A stretch of DNA of 64,000 bases from Carnobacterium inhibens subsp. inhibens DSM 13024 (GCF_000746825.1 NZ_JQIV01000006.1:2098501-2162500), one strand, 5' to 3'. Positions 26,392 through 39,423 are shown, counted from the stretch's first letter. Made by a program: numbers and translations. The notes: generated from the letters alone by a model not told the origin.

Positions 26392-27813
26392 ATGTCGAAA
26401 ACAGCATTAAAAATCGTCACAATAGGTGGAGGATCAAGTTATACTCCAGAATTAATTGAAGGGTATATCAAACGTAAGAATCAACTGCCAATCAAAGATA
26501 TCGTTTTAGTGGATATCGAAGCTGGAAAAGAAAAACTTGAAATTGTTGGCGCAATGGCTAAGCGTCAAATCGAAGCTGCCGGTTTAGATTGGAATGTCGA
26601 ACTGACATTAGATAGAAAAACAGCTTTGAAAGATGCCGATTTCGTTACGACACAATTTCGTGTTGGATTGTTGGATGCACGAATCAAAGATGAAAGAATT
26701 CCTTTATCACATGGTGTATTAGGTCAAGAAACAAATGGAGCCGGTGGGATGTTTAAAGCTTTCAGAACCATTCCAATTATTCTAGATATCATTAAGGACA
26801 TGAAAGAAGTTTGTCCGGATGCTTGGTTAGTCAACTTCACAAACCCAGCAGGTATAGTAACTGAAGCAGCCATTAAACATGGAGGATGGAAAAAAACTGT
26901 TGGCTTATGTAATGTTCCTATTGGACACTGTTCGACAGCTTCACAAAAATTAGGTATACCAGAAGATGAACTGTTCTTTAAATTCGCTGGGATTAATCAT
27001 TTCCACTGGCATCGTGTTTGGGATAAGACTGGGAAAGAAAGAACCGCTGAACTGATCGATATGATTTATGGACCTCATAAAGATGGCGAAAATACTGACT
27101 TTAAAAATATCCATGACGCTGAATTCCATTACGAACAAATCAAAGACTTAGGTATGCTGCCATGCGGATACCACCGTTACTATTACATTGAAGATGAGAT
27201 GTTAAAACACTCTATCGAAGAGTTTGAAAACGGTGAAACAAGAGCTCAAGTTGTAAAAGCTACTGAAGCACGATTGTTTGAATTATATAAAGATCCTGCA
27301 CTAAATTATAAACCTGAAGAGTTGTCTCAACGGGGCGGTACTCATTACAGTGATGCAGCTTGTGAGATCATTGCGTCTATCCAAAATGATAAACGAACAG
27401 ATATGGTCGTTTCAACAGAAAACAACGGCACGATTGATGATTTACCATATGATAGCATTGTAGAAGTTTCGGGAGCCGTTACTGCTCATGGAGTAGAACC
27501 TTATAACTGGGGCACATTTACTCCAGCAGCACGCGGCATCATTCAAAATATGAAAGCTATGGAAGAAACGGTGATTCGAGCAGCTATTGAAGGCAATTAT
27601 GGAGCAGCTTTGCAGGCCTTTACGATCAATCCTTTAGTACCAGGCGGCACGCTTGCAAAAACGATTCTTGATGAAATGCTGTATGCACATAAAGAGCATC
27701 TGCCGCAATTTGCAGAAAAAATCAAAGAAATAGAAGTTGATCAACCAGAAACAGTTAGTTATGTTGATGACTTGATGGAAAGCAACTTAAAAAAAACCTG
27801 TTCAAATGGTTAA
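26392..27813 (+). CDS. 6-phospho-beta-glucosidase, glycoside hydrolase family 4
   Basis: A 473-residue GH4 enzyme. TIGGGSSYTPELIEGY near residue 12 is the NAD-binding loop that starts the family, NFTNPAGIVTEA is the substrate-binding motif, CNVPIGH near 180 carries the metal-binding cysteine, and AGINHFHWHRVW near 200 carries the metal-binding histidine. GH4 enzymes need NAD+ and Mn2+ and cleave by oxidation-elimination. The PTS IIC downstream fits 6-phosphocellobiose or a similar 6-phospho-beta-glucoside. AGGAGG precedes the ATG. Confidence 0.9.
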   Translation: MSKTALKIVTIGGGSSYTPELIEGYIKRKNQLPIKDIVLVDIEAGKEKLEIVGAMAKRQIEAAGLDWNVELTLDRKTALKDADFVTTQFRVGLLDARIKDERIPLSHGVLGQETNGAGGMFKAFRTIPIILDIIKDMKEVCPDAWLVNFTNPAGIVTEAAIKHGGWKKTVGLCNVPIGHCSTASQKLGIPEDELFFKFAGINHFHWHRVWDKTGKERTAELIDMIYGPHKDGENTDFKNIHDAEFHYEQIKDLGMLPCGYHRYYYIEDEMLKHSIEEFENGETRAQVVKATEARLFELYKDPALNYKPEELSQRGGTHYSDAACEIIASIQNDKRTDMVVSTENNGTIDDLPYDSIVEVSGAVTAHGVEPYNWGTFTPAARGIIQNMKAMEETVIRAAIEGNYGAALQAFTINPLVPGGTLAKTILDEMLYAHKEHLPQFAEKIKEIEVDQPETVSYVDDLMESNLKKTCSNG

Positions 27814-27845
27814 GTAATAAGATGTAAGAAATACTGATGACAATG

Positions 27846-27890
27846 CTTGCCTATATTGACTTCAATCTATCACTATAGGTAAGTTATTTT
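27846..27890 (+). terminator. Weak intergenic hairpin between GH4 and PTS genes
   Basis: CTTGCCTATA and TATAGGTAAG pair with one G-U. TTATTTTT follows. It may partly terminate transcription between the two genes. Confidence 0.4.
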
Positions 27891-27901
27891 TCAAATGAAT
27901 A

Positions 27902-27915
27902 TGTAAGCGTTTTTT
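27902..27915 (+). promoter_or_regulatory. Second CRE, upstream of the PTS IIC gene
   Basis: TGTAAGCGTTTTTT fits the CRE consensus at about 12 of 14 positions and lies 21 bases upstream of the IIC start codon. Confidence 0.6.
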
Positions 27916-27935
27916 AACTGGAGGGAGAATAGATA

Positions 27936-29273
27936 ATGGATAAAATAATGGAATTTCTTCAAGATAAGATGGGACCTATTGCCTATAAGTTGGATTCAAA
28001 TCGCTATTTATCTGCTATAAAGACAGGTTTTTTTGGCGCTATGCCTATTTTGATCTTAGGTTCGATTTTTCTTTTGTTCGCTAACTTACCTATAGCTGGG
28101 TACCCAGATTTTATGGCTTCTATATTAGGTGAAAATTGGACGACTTACTTTATGGTACCGTATGATATGACCATGAACATCATGACAATTTTTGTTATCT
28201 TTGGTATCGCAAAATCATTAGCTGAATACTATGATCTAGACGATTTAGCAGCAATCGTAATTTCAGTTGTGGCTTTCTTAGTTTTAACACCAACTATTTC
28301 TACAGAAGATGGGTTAATTGGCATTCCGATGAATAATTTAGGAGCCAGTGGATTATTTGTAGGGATGATCACAGCCATTATTGCTGTTGAAATCACTCGT
28401 TGGGTAGTTGCAAGAGGCTGGACCATCAAAATGCCTGAATCTGTTCCACCAAATGTAGCCAAATCTTTTACAGCTTTAATACCGGCATTATTTGTTATTT
28501 TATTCTTTAATTTTATCCGTATCGGGTTTAGCTTTAGCTCTTATGAAACAGCTCAAACGTTTATTTTCCAATTTTTACAAACACCACTGACTGCTTTAGG
28601 CAGTTCATTGCCAGCGACATTGGTTATTGTCATTTTTGAAATTTTATTATGGTCATTTGGGATCCATGGTTCTAATATCGTTGGTGCAGTTATGCAACCA
28701 ATTTGGTTATCACTAACAGCAGAAAATGCTGCTGCTTTCAGTTTGGGAGAAACACTTCCCAATATTGTAAACTATCAATTTTATCAAAATTTCATAAAAG
28801 TAGGAGGCGCTGGTGGAACAATCGGATTAGCCATACTTTGTTTAGTTATGGCTAAATCTGCACAGTTTAAGACATTAGGCAAATTAGCTTTTGGACCAGC
28901 CTTGTTTAATATCAATGAACCCTTGATTTTTGGATTGCCCATCGTATTGAATCCAATCATGCTGATTCCATTTTTGATTACTCCGATTCTTATGGCTGTG
29001 TCAACTTACTTTGTTATGTCGATCGGACTCGTTCCAATAACGAATGGTGCCAATATACCATGGACGACACCACCAGTTATTGCAGGATTCTTGGTTAGTG
29101 GTTGGCGAGGCGCCGTTTTCCAAATCATTCAAATCGCTGCCAGTACCGTTATCTACTACCCTTTCTTTAAACTGGTTGATAACAAAGCCTACAAGATCGA
29201 AACGGAAGGTCAAGATGCAGTAAATACTGAAATGGAAGAAGCGATTTCTACGACACAAACAAAAGCTGTTTAA
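27936..29273 (+). CDS. PTS sugar transporter subunit IIC, cellobiose (lactose) family
   Basis: A 445-residue EIIC membrane subunit of the lactose/cellobiose (Lac) PTS family. It has about ten hydrophobic segments and carries the NEPLIFGLPIVLNP motif of the sugar-binding region near residue 330 and WSFGIHGSNIVGAVMQPIW near 235. No IIA or IIB subunit is encoded nearby, so it must borrow soluble components encoded elsewhere. CTGGAGGGAG precedes the ATG. Cellobiose or another beta-glucoside is the likely substrate because of the GH4 partner. Confidence 0.9.
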   Translation: MDKIMEFLQDKMGPIAYKLDSNRYLSAIKTGFFGAMPILILGSIFLLFANLPIAGYPDFMASILGENWTTYFMVPYDMTMNIMTIFVIFGIAKSLAEYYDLDDLAAIVISVVAFLVLTPTISTEDGLIGIPMNNLGASGLFVGMITAIIAVEITRWVVARGWTIKMPESVPPNVAKSFTALIPALFVILFFNFIRIGFSFSSYETAQTFIFQFLQTPLTALGSSLPATLVIVIFEILLWSFGIHGSNIVGAVMQPIWLSLTAENAAAFSLGETLPNIVNYQFYQNFIKVGGAGGTIGLAILCLVMAKSAQFKTLGKLAFGPALFNINEPLIFGLPIVLNPIMLIPFLITPILMAVSTYFVMSIGLVPITNGANIPWTTPPVIAGFLVSGWRGAVFQIIQIAASTVIYYPFFKLVDNKAYKIETEGQDAVNTEMEEAISTTQTKAV

Positions 29274-29286
29274 AATAATCAGTGCA

Positions 29287-29322
29287 AAAAAAACGAGTGG
29301 ATCTCTCACTCGTTTTTTTTAT
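29287..29322 (+). terminator. Terminator after the PTS gene
   Basis: AAAAACGAGTG and CACTCGTTTTT flank a short loop and are followed by T residues. Confidence 0.9.
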
Positions 29323-29405
29323 ATCTTTAAAACCAAGTTTAAGATAGTACTCTTTTCAAGATAATGATACACTCAAAGAAAGGATAATGGTTGGGAGTGA
29401 TTAAT

Positions 29406-29888
29406 ATGTATAAAGATATGCCAGCGAAAAAATTAGACAAACGTGCCATTCGCTATGAACGAACAAAAGATATTATTGAAAGTTTTTTTACCTTAGCTGT
29501 TTTTGTCCTTTTAATGTTTTTGACTATAAGATTTAATTGGCCAATCTGGTTGATGGCAATCTGGATTGTTTTGCCAATCACTGACTTTTTATTGAGTCTA
29601 TTCTTATTGCCTTATTTAAAGCTAAAGGCTGTACGCTACGAAATGCATGCGCTTCATCTTGAAGTTATGAATGGTCTCTTTTTTAAAAAGAGAACGGTGA
29701 TCCCAATTGAGCGAATCCAACACGTGGTCGTCAAAGAAGGACCGTTGACTAAGAGATATGGAATCCAAATGATCGAAGTCTTTACGGCAGGAACAGGGCA
29801 TGAGATTCCATTGTTGTTGAAAAAAGATGCAGAAGAGTTAAGAATTCAATTGCTGGAACAGATAAAGGCGGTGAAATCAGATGTATAA
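29406..29888 (+). CDS. Bacterial PH-domain membrane protein, YdbS-like
   Basis: A 160-residue protein of the bPH2 (DUF304) family like Bacillus subtilis YdbS. Two hydrophobic hairpin segments (about residues 25-75) are followed by one PH-like domain with YEMHALHLEVMNGLFFKKRTVIPIERIQHVVVKEGPLTKRYGI. ATG 29406 is preferred over TTG 29391 because GGGAG lies 8 bases upstream. Its last codons overlap the next gene. Function is unproven; the family has been tied to resistance to certain bacteriocins in Bacillus, but this does not transfer automatically. Confidence 0.85.
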   Translation: MYKDMPAKKLDKRAIRYERTKDIIESFFTLAVFVLLMFLTIRFNWPIWLMAIWIVLPITDFLLSLFLLPYLKLKAVRYEMHALHLEVMNGLFFKKRTVIPIERIQHVVVKEGPLTKRYGIQMIEVFTAGTGHEIPLLLKKDAEELRIQLLEQIKAVKSDV

Positions 29889-31401
29889 TGAAAAAAAATT
29901 GCATCCATTGACTCTTATTACAGAAGCCTATAAACGGTTGATTTCTTTTATCTTGCCGATTCTTTTCTTTGCTTTTACCGGCCCCGACATGGAAGGTTTT
30001 GGCTTTGTTTTGCCACTACTGTTCTTTACGATTTTTGGCTTATCCTACCTAGTGGACGTTTTAAGATACATACGGACCTCTTTTTGGATCGCAGGAAATC
30101 GATTTGTGGTAAAAAGCGGATTATTTATTCAAAAAGAAAAAGATGTTCAAATTAGTCGGATTCAAAGCATTGATTATAGTGAAAACTTGATTCATCGTAT
30201 TTTTAATGTCACAAAGTTGGAGATCAAGACTCCTGGAAAAGGGATCACATTAGATGCGTTGTCTAAAGAAGATGCATTAAAGTTGGCGAACCAACTGCAT
30301 TACCTTAAAGAAACATCATTTGATGCTGACAGGGATAGCAATGAGGAACGTGAAGAGAAGCAGATCGATCGACACAGTGGATTTTCCTTGCAAGAAGCAG
30401 GAGTCACAAAAGAATTGTATTCCATGAGTTTAGTAGATATCCTTAAGATGAATTTTATGGGCGGAACTGTTTTTAAAGGGCTGATCCTAATGGTAGGAGC
30501 AGTAAACATTTTTGGAGAGTTTATTCCTGATTCAATTTTTAATCAAGCAGGGACGATCTTCAGTCAAACAGCGATTGCCTCTTTTATTTTCATCGGTATC
30601 CTGCTGTTTATCCTATTGTATGTTGTAGCTACAGTGCTTTCGATTATTAAGAATTTTGAATACAAAGTCGAATTAACAAAAAATCACGTGACCATTGAAA
30701 AGGGACTACTCGAAGTTAAAAGCCAGACGATTGCTTTAGGCAATATTCAAAGTGTGTGGGAGAAACAGAACTGGCTGCAAAAACTAACGGGCTATACAAC
30801 CTTTTGGGTAGGCATCACAAGTGATGATGAAGTGGATAAGAAAGATTCTGTGAGTGAAATGACTGAAGAAGGAAAAATTCTGTTGCTGCCGCTGGTAAAA
30901 AAAGATCAACTTGCAGCGTTAAGAGCTGAAATCATTCCGCAGTTTAACTTTCAGCCTGCTCAAACGATTATCCCCATTCGTTCGTTTAGACGGTTTGTAC
31001 AATTTCCATTGCTATTCTGGATCATTGCAGCCGCTTTAGCTTCTTACTTTTTATGGCCTTATGCATGGACGATCGGGTTAGTGGGTAGCTTGCTGTCACT
31101 TTTGTATGGCTACCGGAGTTACAAAAAAACGGGTTATGCTTTATCCACAGAAGAAGTGACCTTTCAGTTGATAACCTTCCTAGGGACCGAGATCATGTAC
31201 TTGCGTAAAGACCGTATTTTAAATTTAACGGTCAAACAAAATCCCTTTTTAAAAAGAAGTCAATTGGGAAAAGTAGAAGTCTTTAGTGCTTTAGGGGATA
31301 CATCCCAGAGTAAAGAATTGTCTTTTATCGAAGAAGCCGACTGTGAGCGGTTATTTGATTGGTTCATGACAAAAGAGAGGAGTGAACAGCATGGAGCCTG
31401 A
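29881..31401 (+). CDS. Bacterial PH-domain membrane protein, YdbT-like
   Basis: A 506-residue bPH2-family protein like YdbT. It has paired membrane segments with three PH-like repeats: FVVKSGLFIQKEKDVQISRIQSIDYSENLIHRIFNV near residue 75, a second near 270 (HVTIEKGLLEVKSQTIALGNIQSVWEKQNWLQKL) and a third near 425 (ERIL-like DRILNLTVKQNPFLKRSQLG). It overlaps the upstream YdbS-like gene by 8 bases and the downstream one by about 11, so the three are translationally coupled and probably form one membrane complex. Confidence 0.87.
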   Translation: MYNEKKLHPLTLITEAYKRLISFILPILFFAFTGPDMEGFGFVLPLLFFTIFGLSYLVDVLRYIRTSFWIAGNRFVVKSGLFIQKEKDVQISRIQSIDYSENLIHRIFNVTKLEIKTPGKGITLDALSKEDALKLANQLHYLKETSFDADRDSNEEREEKQIDRHSGFSLQEAGVTKELYSMSLVDILKMNFMGGTVFKGLILMVGAVNIFGEFIPDSIFNQAGTIFSQTAIASFIFIGILLFILLYVVATVLSIIKNFEYKVELTKNHVTIEKGLLEVKSQTIALGNIQSVWEKQNWLQKLTGYTTFWVGITSDDEVDKKDSVSEMTEEGKILLLPLVKKDQLAALRAEIIPQFNFQPAQTIIPIRSFRRFVQFPLLFWIIAAALASYFLWPYAWTIGLVGSLLSLLYGYRSYKKTGYALSTEEVTFQLITFLGTEIMYLRKDRILNLTVKQNPFLKRSQLGKVEVFSALGDTSQSKELSFIEEADCERLFDWFMTKERSEQHGA

Positions 31402-31864
31402 AAAAGAGCTGGATCCTCTAGTTTTAAAATTATGGCGGATACGAGGGTTTATGAACAGCATTCCAATGGTCATTGTTGCACTGGTGTATAACTTTTTTTA
31501 CCAAATCATGCCCCATACTCCATTGCCGGAAGAAGGTATCTATATTACTATTGCTTTGGCTCTGGTTGGAGGATTTATCTCTATTTATGTATTGCCAACG
31601 TGGCATTATCGGTCTTGGAGAGTAAACTATCGAATGGATGAGATTGATTTCATCTCAGGCATTTTTATAAAAAAACGAATCACGATCCCCATCATCCGCA
31701 TTCAAAATATCGAATCCAATGTTGGGCCGTTAGCTAAAAAATTAGGCGTCATGTCTTTAACCATCTCTACAGCTGCGACAAGTCATAAGTTGCCGGAAAT
31801 GCCTGAAGAAGAAGCTTTGGAATTGAAAAAAAGAATACAACGATTGATCCGCAACAGTTTATAA
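31391..31864 (+). CDS. Second YdbS-like bacterial PH-domain protein
   Basis: A 157-residue YdbS-like protein. Two hydrophobic segments (about residues 20-80) precede a PH-like domain with YRMDEIDFISGIFIKKRITIPIIRIQNIESNVGPLAKKLGV, which resembles the same region of the first YdbS-like gene of this cluster. GAGAGGAGTG lies before ATG 31391, within the end of the YdbT-like gene. The S-T-S order, with two small subunits around the large one, is a variation on the two-gene ydbST pair. The substrate or role is unknown. Confidence 0.85.
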   Translation: MEPEKELDPLVLKLWRIRGFMNSIPMVIVALVYNFFYQIMPHTPLPEEGIYITIALALVGGFISIYVLPTWHYRSWRVNYRMDEIDFISGIFIKKRITIPIIRIQNIESNVGPLAKKLGVMSLTISTAATSHKLPEMPEEEALELKKRIQRLIRNSL

Positions 31865-31868
31865 TATA

Positions 31869-31946
31869 AAAAAGCTCATTCATGATCTGTCCCACAAGAG
31901 TAGAAGGACTACTGCTGTGAAGGAAAGAAACGGAACGAGCTTTTTT
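31869..31946 (+). terminator. Possible long terminator after the PH-domain cluster
   Basis: AAAAAAGCTC at the start and GAGCTTTTTT at the end pair across a long loop that may fold further. The T-run supports termination on both strands, with the minus-strand gene coming in from the other side. Confidence 0.55.
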
Positions 31947-32040
31947 GGCTCTCTGTCAATAAGTGTGTACAGTAAAAAAAATTCTTCTGGAATGAACGGT
32001 TTTGCTTGTAAAGAGCTGTGGTATCGCCTGAAGCCTGTTC

Positions 32041-32769
32041 TTAATTCATTTTTTTGATGGTGCGTTTGACAAAGTCTGTAAATAAACGCTGCATCATCAA
32101 ATCGTACGGAATCATTAATTCGGGGTGCCATTGCACGGCTACGATACTTTGGTTGGGTGATTTTGCTTCGAAGGCTTCAATCAAGCCGTCTTTACTCCAA
32201 GCCACAGCTTTAAAGGGTTCAGCTAATTCTTTGATGGCTTGATGATGATACGTATTGACCACATATTGATCGCCAAAAATCTTTCCAACCTTACTTTCAG
32301 GATCAATGGTGATCGTGTGAGCACCGGTTTCAAAGTGAGTCAATTGAATGTGTTGAACGGTCAAGTCAGGATAATCCGATACATCCTGATACAGCGTTCC
32401 GCCATAAGCAACATTCACGAGTTGAAGGCCGCGGCAAACAGCAAAAATTGGTTTTTCTTGATGGATCGCTTCTTTTACAAGTGCAATCTCAAATGCATCA
32501 CGTGCTGGATTGGTCGCGCCTAACTTTAAACTGGGTTCTTCGCCAAATAATAACGGCGACACATCTTGTCCACCAGCTAATAGTAGTCCATCTACTTTCG
32601 ATAAATAGTCTTTAGCTTCAGCCGGATCGCTGATGGGGAAAACAACCGGTATAGCATCAGCTTGGCGAATGCCATTAACAAATCCTTGTGGTGTGTAAGT
32701 GATTGGTAAGCCATTCAGGTCGGCATTGTTCAATAAAATATTTCCGGCTATTCCAATTAATGGTTTCAT
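32041..32769 (-). CDS. Gamma-glutamyl-gamma-aminobutyrate hydrolase family protein (peptidase C26)
   Basis: A 242-residue class-I glutamine-amidotransferase-like hydrolase of the PuuD/C26 family. The nucleophile is in KPIFAVCRGLQLVNVAYGG near residue 120, the catalytic histidine and glutamate are in AVQWHPELM near 215, and DGLLLAGGQDVSPLLFGEEP is the oxyanion-side motif. Relatives cleave gamma-glutamyl bonds, for example in gamma-glutamyl-GABA. The exact substrate is not indicated by the neighbours. It is a single gene, with AAAGGACGGATC before the ATG. Confidence 0.88.
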   Translation of the reverse strand: MKPLIGIAGNILLNNADLNGLPITYTPQGFVNGIRQADAIPVVFPISDPAEAKDYLSKVDGLLLAGGQDVSPLLFGEEPSLKLGATNPARDAFEIALVKEAIHQEKPIFAVCRGLQLVNVAYGGTLYQDVSDYPDLTVQHIQLTHFETGAHTITIDPESKVGKIFGDQYVVNTYHHQAIKELAEPFKAVAWSKDGLIEAFEAKSPNQSIVAVQWHPELMIPYDLMMQRLFTDFVKRTIKKMN

Positions 32770-33019
32770 AAATGATCCGTCCTTTCATTAATAAAAGCAG
32801 TACAACTAAAACACAGCACACTCAAAGAACAGGTCTGGTTCTGCCAGCTTCATTTTTTTCTTAGTTTACCTGATTATAGCAGAAAAGTAACTTCAGAGCA
32901 TTTGTTAATAAGATTGCGAAAGCAAGAGGGTTAGTCTAAAATATAAAGTAAGAAAGACAGTAACTCCAAAGAAGTATCATTTGTGAAAAAATTCTAAAGC
33001 ATAGGAGCGAATCCAAGCT

Positions 33020-33793
33020 ATGTCCGTATTAGAAGTGAAAAACTTACATGTATCGATTGAAGACAAAGAAATTTTAAAAGGTGTTAACTTAAGAATGAAA
33101 ACAGGTGAAATCCACGCCATCATGGGACCAAATGGAACGGGGAAATCAACTTTATCCGCCACTATCATGGGACACCCGAGCTATATCGTTACAGAAGGTG
33201 AGATTTTATTAGATGGCCAAAATGTTTTAGAAATGGCCGTTGATGAACGAGCTCGAGCAGGATTATTTTTAGCCGTGCAATACCCAAGTGAAATTGCTGG
33301 AATCACGAACGCGGAATTTATGCGTGCAGCAATCAATGCTAGAAGACCAGAAGACGACAAAATATCCGTTATGAATTTTATCAAAAAGTTAGACGACAAG
33401 ATGGCAGTATTGGATATGCCAGAAGAAATGGCTGAACGGTATTTAAACGAAGGTTTTTCCGGCGGGGAAAAGAAACGCAATGAGATCTTACAATTGATGA
33501 TGATCGAGCCAACATTTGCTATTTTGGATGAAATCGATTCAGGGCTAGATATTGATGCACTAAAAGTCGTGTCAAAAGGCGTCAATGCGATGCGCGGTGA
33601 AAATTTTGGGGCATTGATCATCACGCATTATCAGCGCTTATTGAATTATGTCACGCCAGACGTGGTGCATGTCATGATGAATGGCATCATCGTCAAAACT
33701 GGCGGAGCCGAATTAGCGAAGCGTCTTGAAGCGGAAGGCTACAAAGGTATCCGTGATGAACTAGGCTTAGATATTGTGTTGGAAGACGATTAA
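33020..33793 (+). CDS. sufC: Fe-S cluster assembly ATPase SufC
   Basis: A 257-residue ABC-type ATPase of the SUF system. Walker A is GPNGTGKSTLSATIMGHP near residue 35, the signature LNEGFSGGEKKRNEILQLMMIEP is the SufC form, and Walker B is FAILDEIDSGLDIDAL near 170. It works with SufB and SufD in the scaffold complex that assembles Fe-S clusters. ATAGGAGCG precedes the ATG. It is first in the canonical sufCDSUB order of Firmicutes. Confidence 0.97.
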   Translation: MSVLEVKNLHVSIEDKEILKGVNLRMKTGEIHAIMGPNGTGKSTLSATIMGHPSYIVTEGEILLDGQNVLEMAVDERARAGLFLAVQYPSEIAGITNAEFMRAAINARRPEDDKISVMNFIKKLDDKMAVLDMPEEMAERYLNEGFSGGEKKRNEILQLMMIEPTFAILDEIDSGLDIDALKVVSKGVNAMRGENFGALIITHYQRLLNYVTPDVVHVMMNGIIVKTGGAELAKRLEAEGYKGIRDELGLDIVLEDD

Positions 33794-33804
33794 GGAGGAT
33801 CAAG

Positions 33805-36776
<2,972 letters not shown>

Positions 36777-36777
<1 letters not shown>

Positions 36778-38171
36778 TGGGAGAAGTACCAGAACGCGAG
36801 AATTATCAATTCGGTTTTCATGATGATGTGGAATCTGTTTATACAACGGGAAAAGGACTAACGGAGTCAACCGTTCGAGAAATTTCAAAACGCAAACAAG
36901 AGCCAGACTGGATGTTGGATTACCGTTTGAGAGCCTACGATCATTTCAATAAACGACCGATGCCTGAATGGGGAGCGGATCTATCAGAAATTGACTTCGA
37001 TAACATTACCTACTACAAGGCCGTCAGTAATCAACCCGAACGCGACTGGGAAGATGTGCCGGATAAAGTCAAAGAAACTTTTGAACGCATTGGGATCCCA
37101 GAAGCTGAACGCAAATATCTAGCTGGGGCTGGGGCGCAATACGAATCTGAAGTGGTTTACCACAATATGAAAGAAGAATTTGAAAAAATGGGCATCGTCT
37201 TTACCGATACCGATACAGCGCTAAAAGAATACCCAGAAATCTTTAAAGAACACTTTGGAACAGTCGTGCCCGCAACAGACAACAAACTAGCAGCACTCAA
37301 TTCTGCTGTCTGGTCTGGTGGAACGTTTATTTATGTTCCCAAAGGCGTACGCTGTGACGTGCCACTACAAATGTACTTTCGCATCAACGATGAAGCAATG
37401 GGCCAATTCGAACGGACATTGATCGTTGTGGATGAAGGCGCTAGTGTGCATTATGTCGAAGGTTGTACTGCACCAACCTTTTCATCTAGTAGTCTGCATG
37501 CAGCCATCGTTGAGATCGTGGTCAAAAAAGACGCTTACTGCCGTTACACGACGATTCAAAACTGGTCTAACAATGTATACAACTTGGTAACCAAACGCGC
37601 TGTAGCCGAAGAAGGAGCCACTATGGAGTGGGTCGATGGCAACCTTGGAGCCAAAACAACGATGAAATACCCAAGTATCCAGTTAAATGGACGCGGAGCC
37701 AGAGGAACCATGCTATCGATCGCGATGGCAGGAGCTGGGCAAAACCAAGATACCGGAGCAAAAATGATTCATAATGCACCAAACACCTCAAGTTCGATTG
37801 TCTCAAAATCAATCGCTAAAGACGGTGGAGAAGTGAATTACCGTGGACAAGTCACTTTTGGCAAAAACTCAGGCGGATCAATCTCCCATATCGAATGCGA
37901 CACAATCATCATGGATGACTTATCCAAGTCAGATACCATTCCATTCAATGAGATCCACAATGGCAATGTCTCGCTAGAACACGAAGCCAAAGTCTCTAAA
38001 ATCTCAGAAGAACAACTATACTACCTGATGAGTCGTGGCTTGACTGAACAAGAAGCCACCGAAATGATCGTCATGGGCTTCGTCGAACCCTTCTCAAAAG
38101 AACTCCCAATGGAATATGCAGTGGAATTGAACCGTTTGATTGCTTATGAGATGGAAGGCAGTGTAGGCTAA
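36777..38171 (+). CDS. sufB: Fe-S cluster assembly protein SufB
   Basis: A 464-residue SufB, the scaffold subunit where Fe-S clusters form. [46 protein letters not shown] is the N-terminal signature, [20 protein letters not shown] and [22 protein letters not shown] belong to the beta-helix, and the C-terminal [21 protein letters not shown] is conserved with SufD. It ends the suf operon. No clear terminator follows in the 143 bases before the accessory island. Confidence 0.96.
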
Positions 38172-38314
38172 TATATATTATGGTTAGTTGCGTTTCACTT
38201 TAGAATTTATACAAATTATTAGAATTGTTTGAATCAATTGTACATTGTAGAAATGACTTTAAATATATGCAAAAATCTTTTATACTAATTACGATAAGTT
38301 TGGAGGAATAGCTT

Positions 38315-38806
38315 ATGGAATTGGTACAATACAAAGTATTTATAAATAATAAAAATTCTAGATTAGATATTATTAAAATTTTAGAAAAAGATTATTATTT
38401 TTTTGTACGATCCACCATGAATAATGGATACAGTCAAATTATAATTTCATCAGATATTATGCTTAAGGTACTGAGGAAATTTTTTATTGAAAAAAAAGCA
38501 AAAATAGTCACAATTGATTTTTTTGAGGAAGATAATGATTATAAAAATCAGTTAGAGTTACTAATTAGTTCTGTAAACAGAGATCGTGATTATTTTATAA
38601 ATCTTATGGATGAGTTGTCTTTCTTGTCTGAAAAGCAATCTGTTGATATTAAAAGCATTAGAATTAAGTATAGGAAAAATGATAAACCTATAGATATATC
38701 GCTATCTGTTAATGGATTGGTAAAAATTGGTGGAAATGATAAAGTTGATGAAGAAATTATCTTTTTGAATGAAGTAATTTGGGAGAATGTTAAATTATGG
38801 ATTTGA
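38315..38806 (+). CDS. Unknown cassette protein 1 (soluble)
   Basis: A 163-residue protein that I do not recognise. It has no membrane segment or signal; the sequence alternates strands and helices (YYFFVRSTMNNGYSQIIISSDIMLKVLRKFF) and its second half is rich in Lys, Ile and Asp. GGAGGAAT precedes the ATG. It overlaps the next gene by 10 bases and is visibly more AT-rich than the suf genes before it. It starts a three-gene operon with a hairpin terminator at its end. The role is unknown; defence is a guess from its position beside a BREX locus. Confidence 0.75.
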   Translation: MELVQYKVFINNKNSRLDIIKILEKDYYFFVRSTMNNGYSQIIISSDIMLKVLRKFFIEKKAKIVTIDFFEEDNDYKNQLELLISSVNRDRDYFINLMDELSFLSEKQSVDIKSIRIKYRKNDKPIDISLSVNGLVKIGGNDKVDEEIIFLNEVIWENVKLWI

Positions 38807-39423
38807 AAAAAACATGGAACATTTTAATGACAACCTCCCCTGTGGTGGTAACATTATTATCTGCTTATTTTACTTATGTAATTCCATTAAATACATCTTT
38901 TATTCCAGATGATAAAGCTTATGGAATTAGTTTAACATTTTATTCAGGAATATTTGCAGTAATATTTAAGTGTATAGATTCATTAATAACTTGGTTTGAA
39001 AAGCAAGCTTCAATAATAAACATTCAGTTTTCAGTTAATAAATCTGACTATCAAGAACAAAAAATTGTTTATTGTTATTTTAAAGAAGATACCGCAAGGA
39101 TTTTCTCTAAAATAATATTAACTGGTACTCCTAGAAAATTTCTCAAGTCTAAACTAAAACTTGTTCTGCCTATACAGGTCACTGCGCAATATATACCAGA
39201 ATACGCTCAATATTATGAAATTAGCGAAAATAAAAGGAGTATATTAATAGATTTAGAAAAAATATTTAATAATGAAAAAAAAGAACGTATGGCTGATTCT
39301 ATTGAATTAGGGTTTAGTGTGATAAAAAATGATACGAAAGTAGATAGTTATGTTGAAACTACTTTGACCTCTAAAAGAAAAAATTTAAAGTTAGAACAAA
39401 ATAAATTATTATTTACGAAATGA
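38797..39423 (+). CDS. Unknown cassette protein 2 (two membrane segments)
   Basis: A 208-residue protein without a recognised family. Two hydrophobic segments (about residues 12-33 and 45-65) form an N-terminal hairpin, with FIPDD in the loop, and the remaining 140 residues look like a cytoplasmic beta-rich domain (YQEQKIVYCYFKEDTARIFSKIILTGTPRKFLKSKLKLVLPIQVTAQYIPEY). The ATG overlaps the last 10 bases of the upstream gene, so the two are translationally coupled. A membrane-hairpin protein in such a cassette would be the natural effector or anchor, but this is inference. Confidence 0.75.
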   Translation: MDLKKTWNILMTTSPVVVTLLSAYFTYVIPLNTSFIPDDKAYGISLTFYSGIFAVIFKCIDSLITWFEKQASIINIQFSVNKSDYQEQKIVYCYFKEDTARIFSKIILTGTPRKFLKSKLKLVLPIQVTAQYIPEYAQYYEISENKRSILIDLEKIFNNEKKERMADSIELGFSVIKNDTKVDSYVETTLTSKRKNLKLEQNKLLFTK

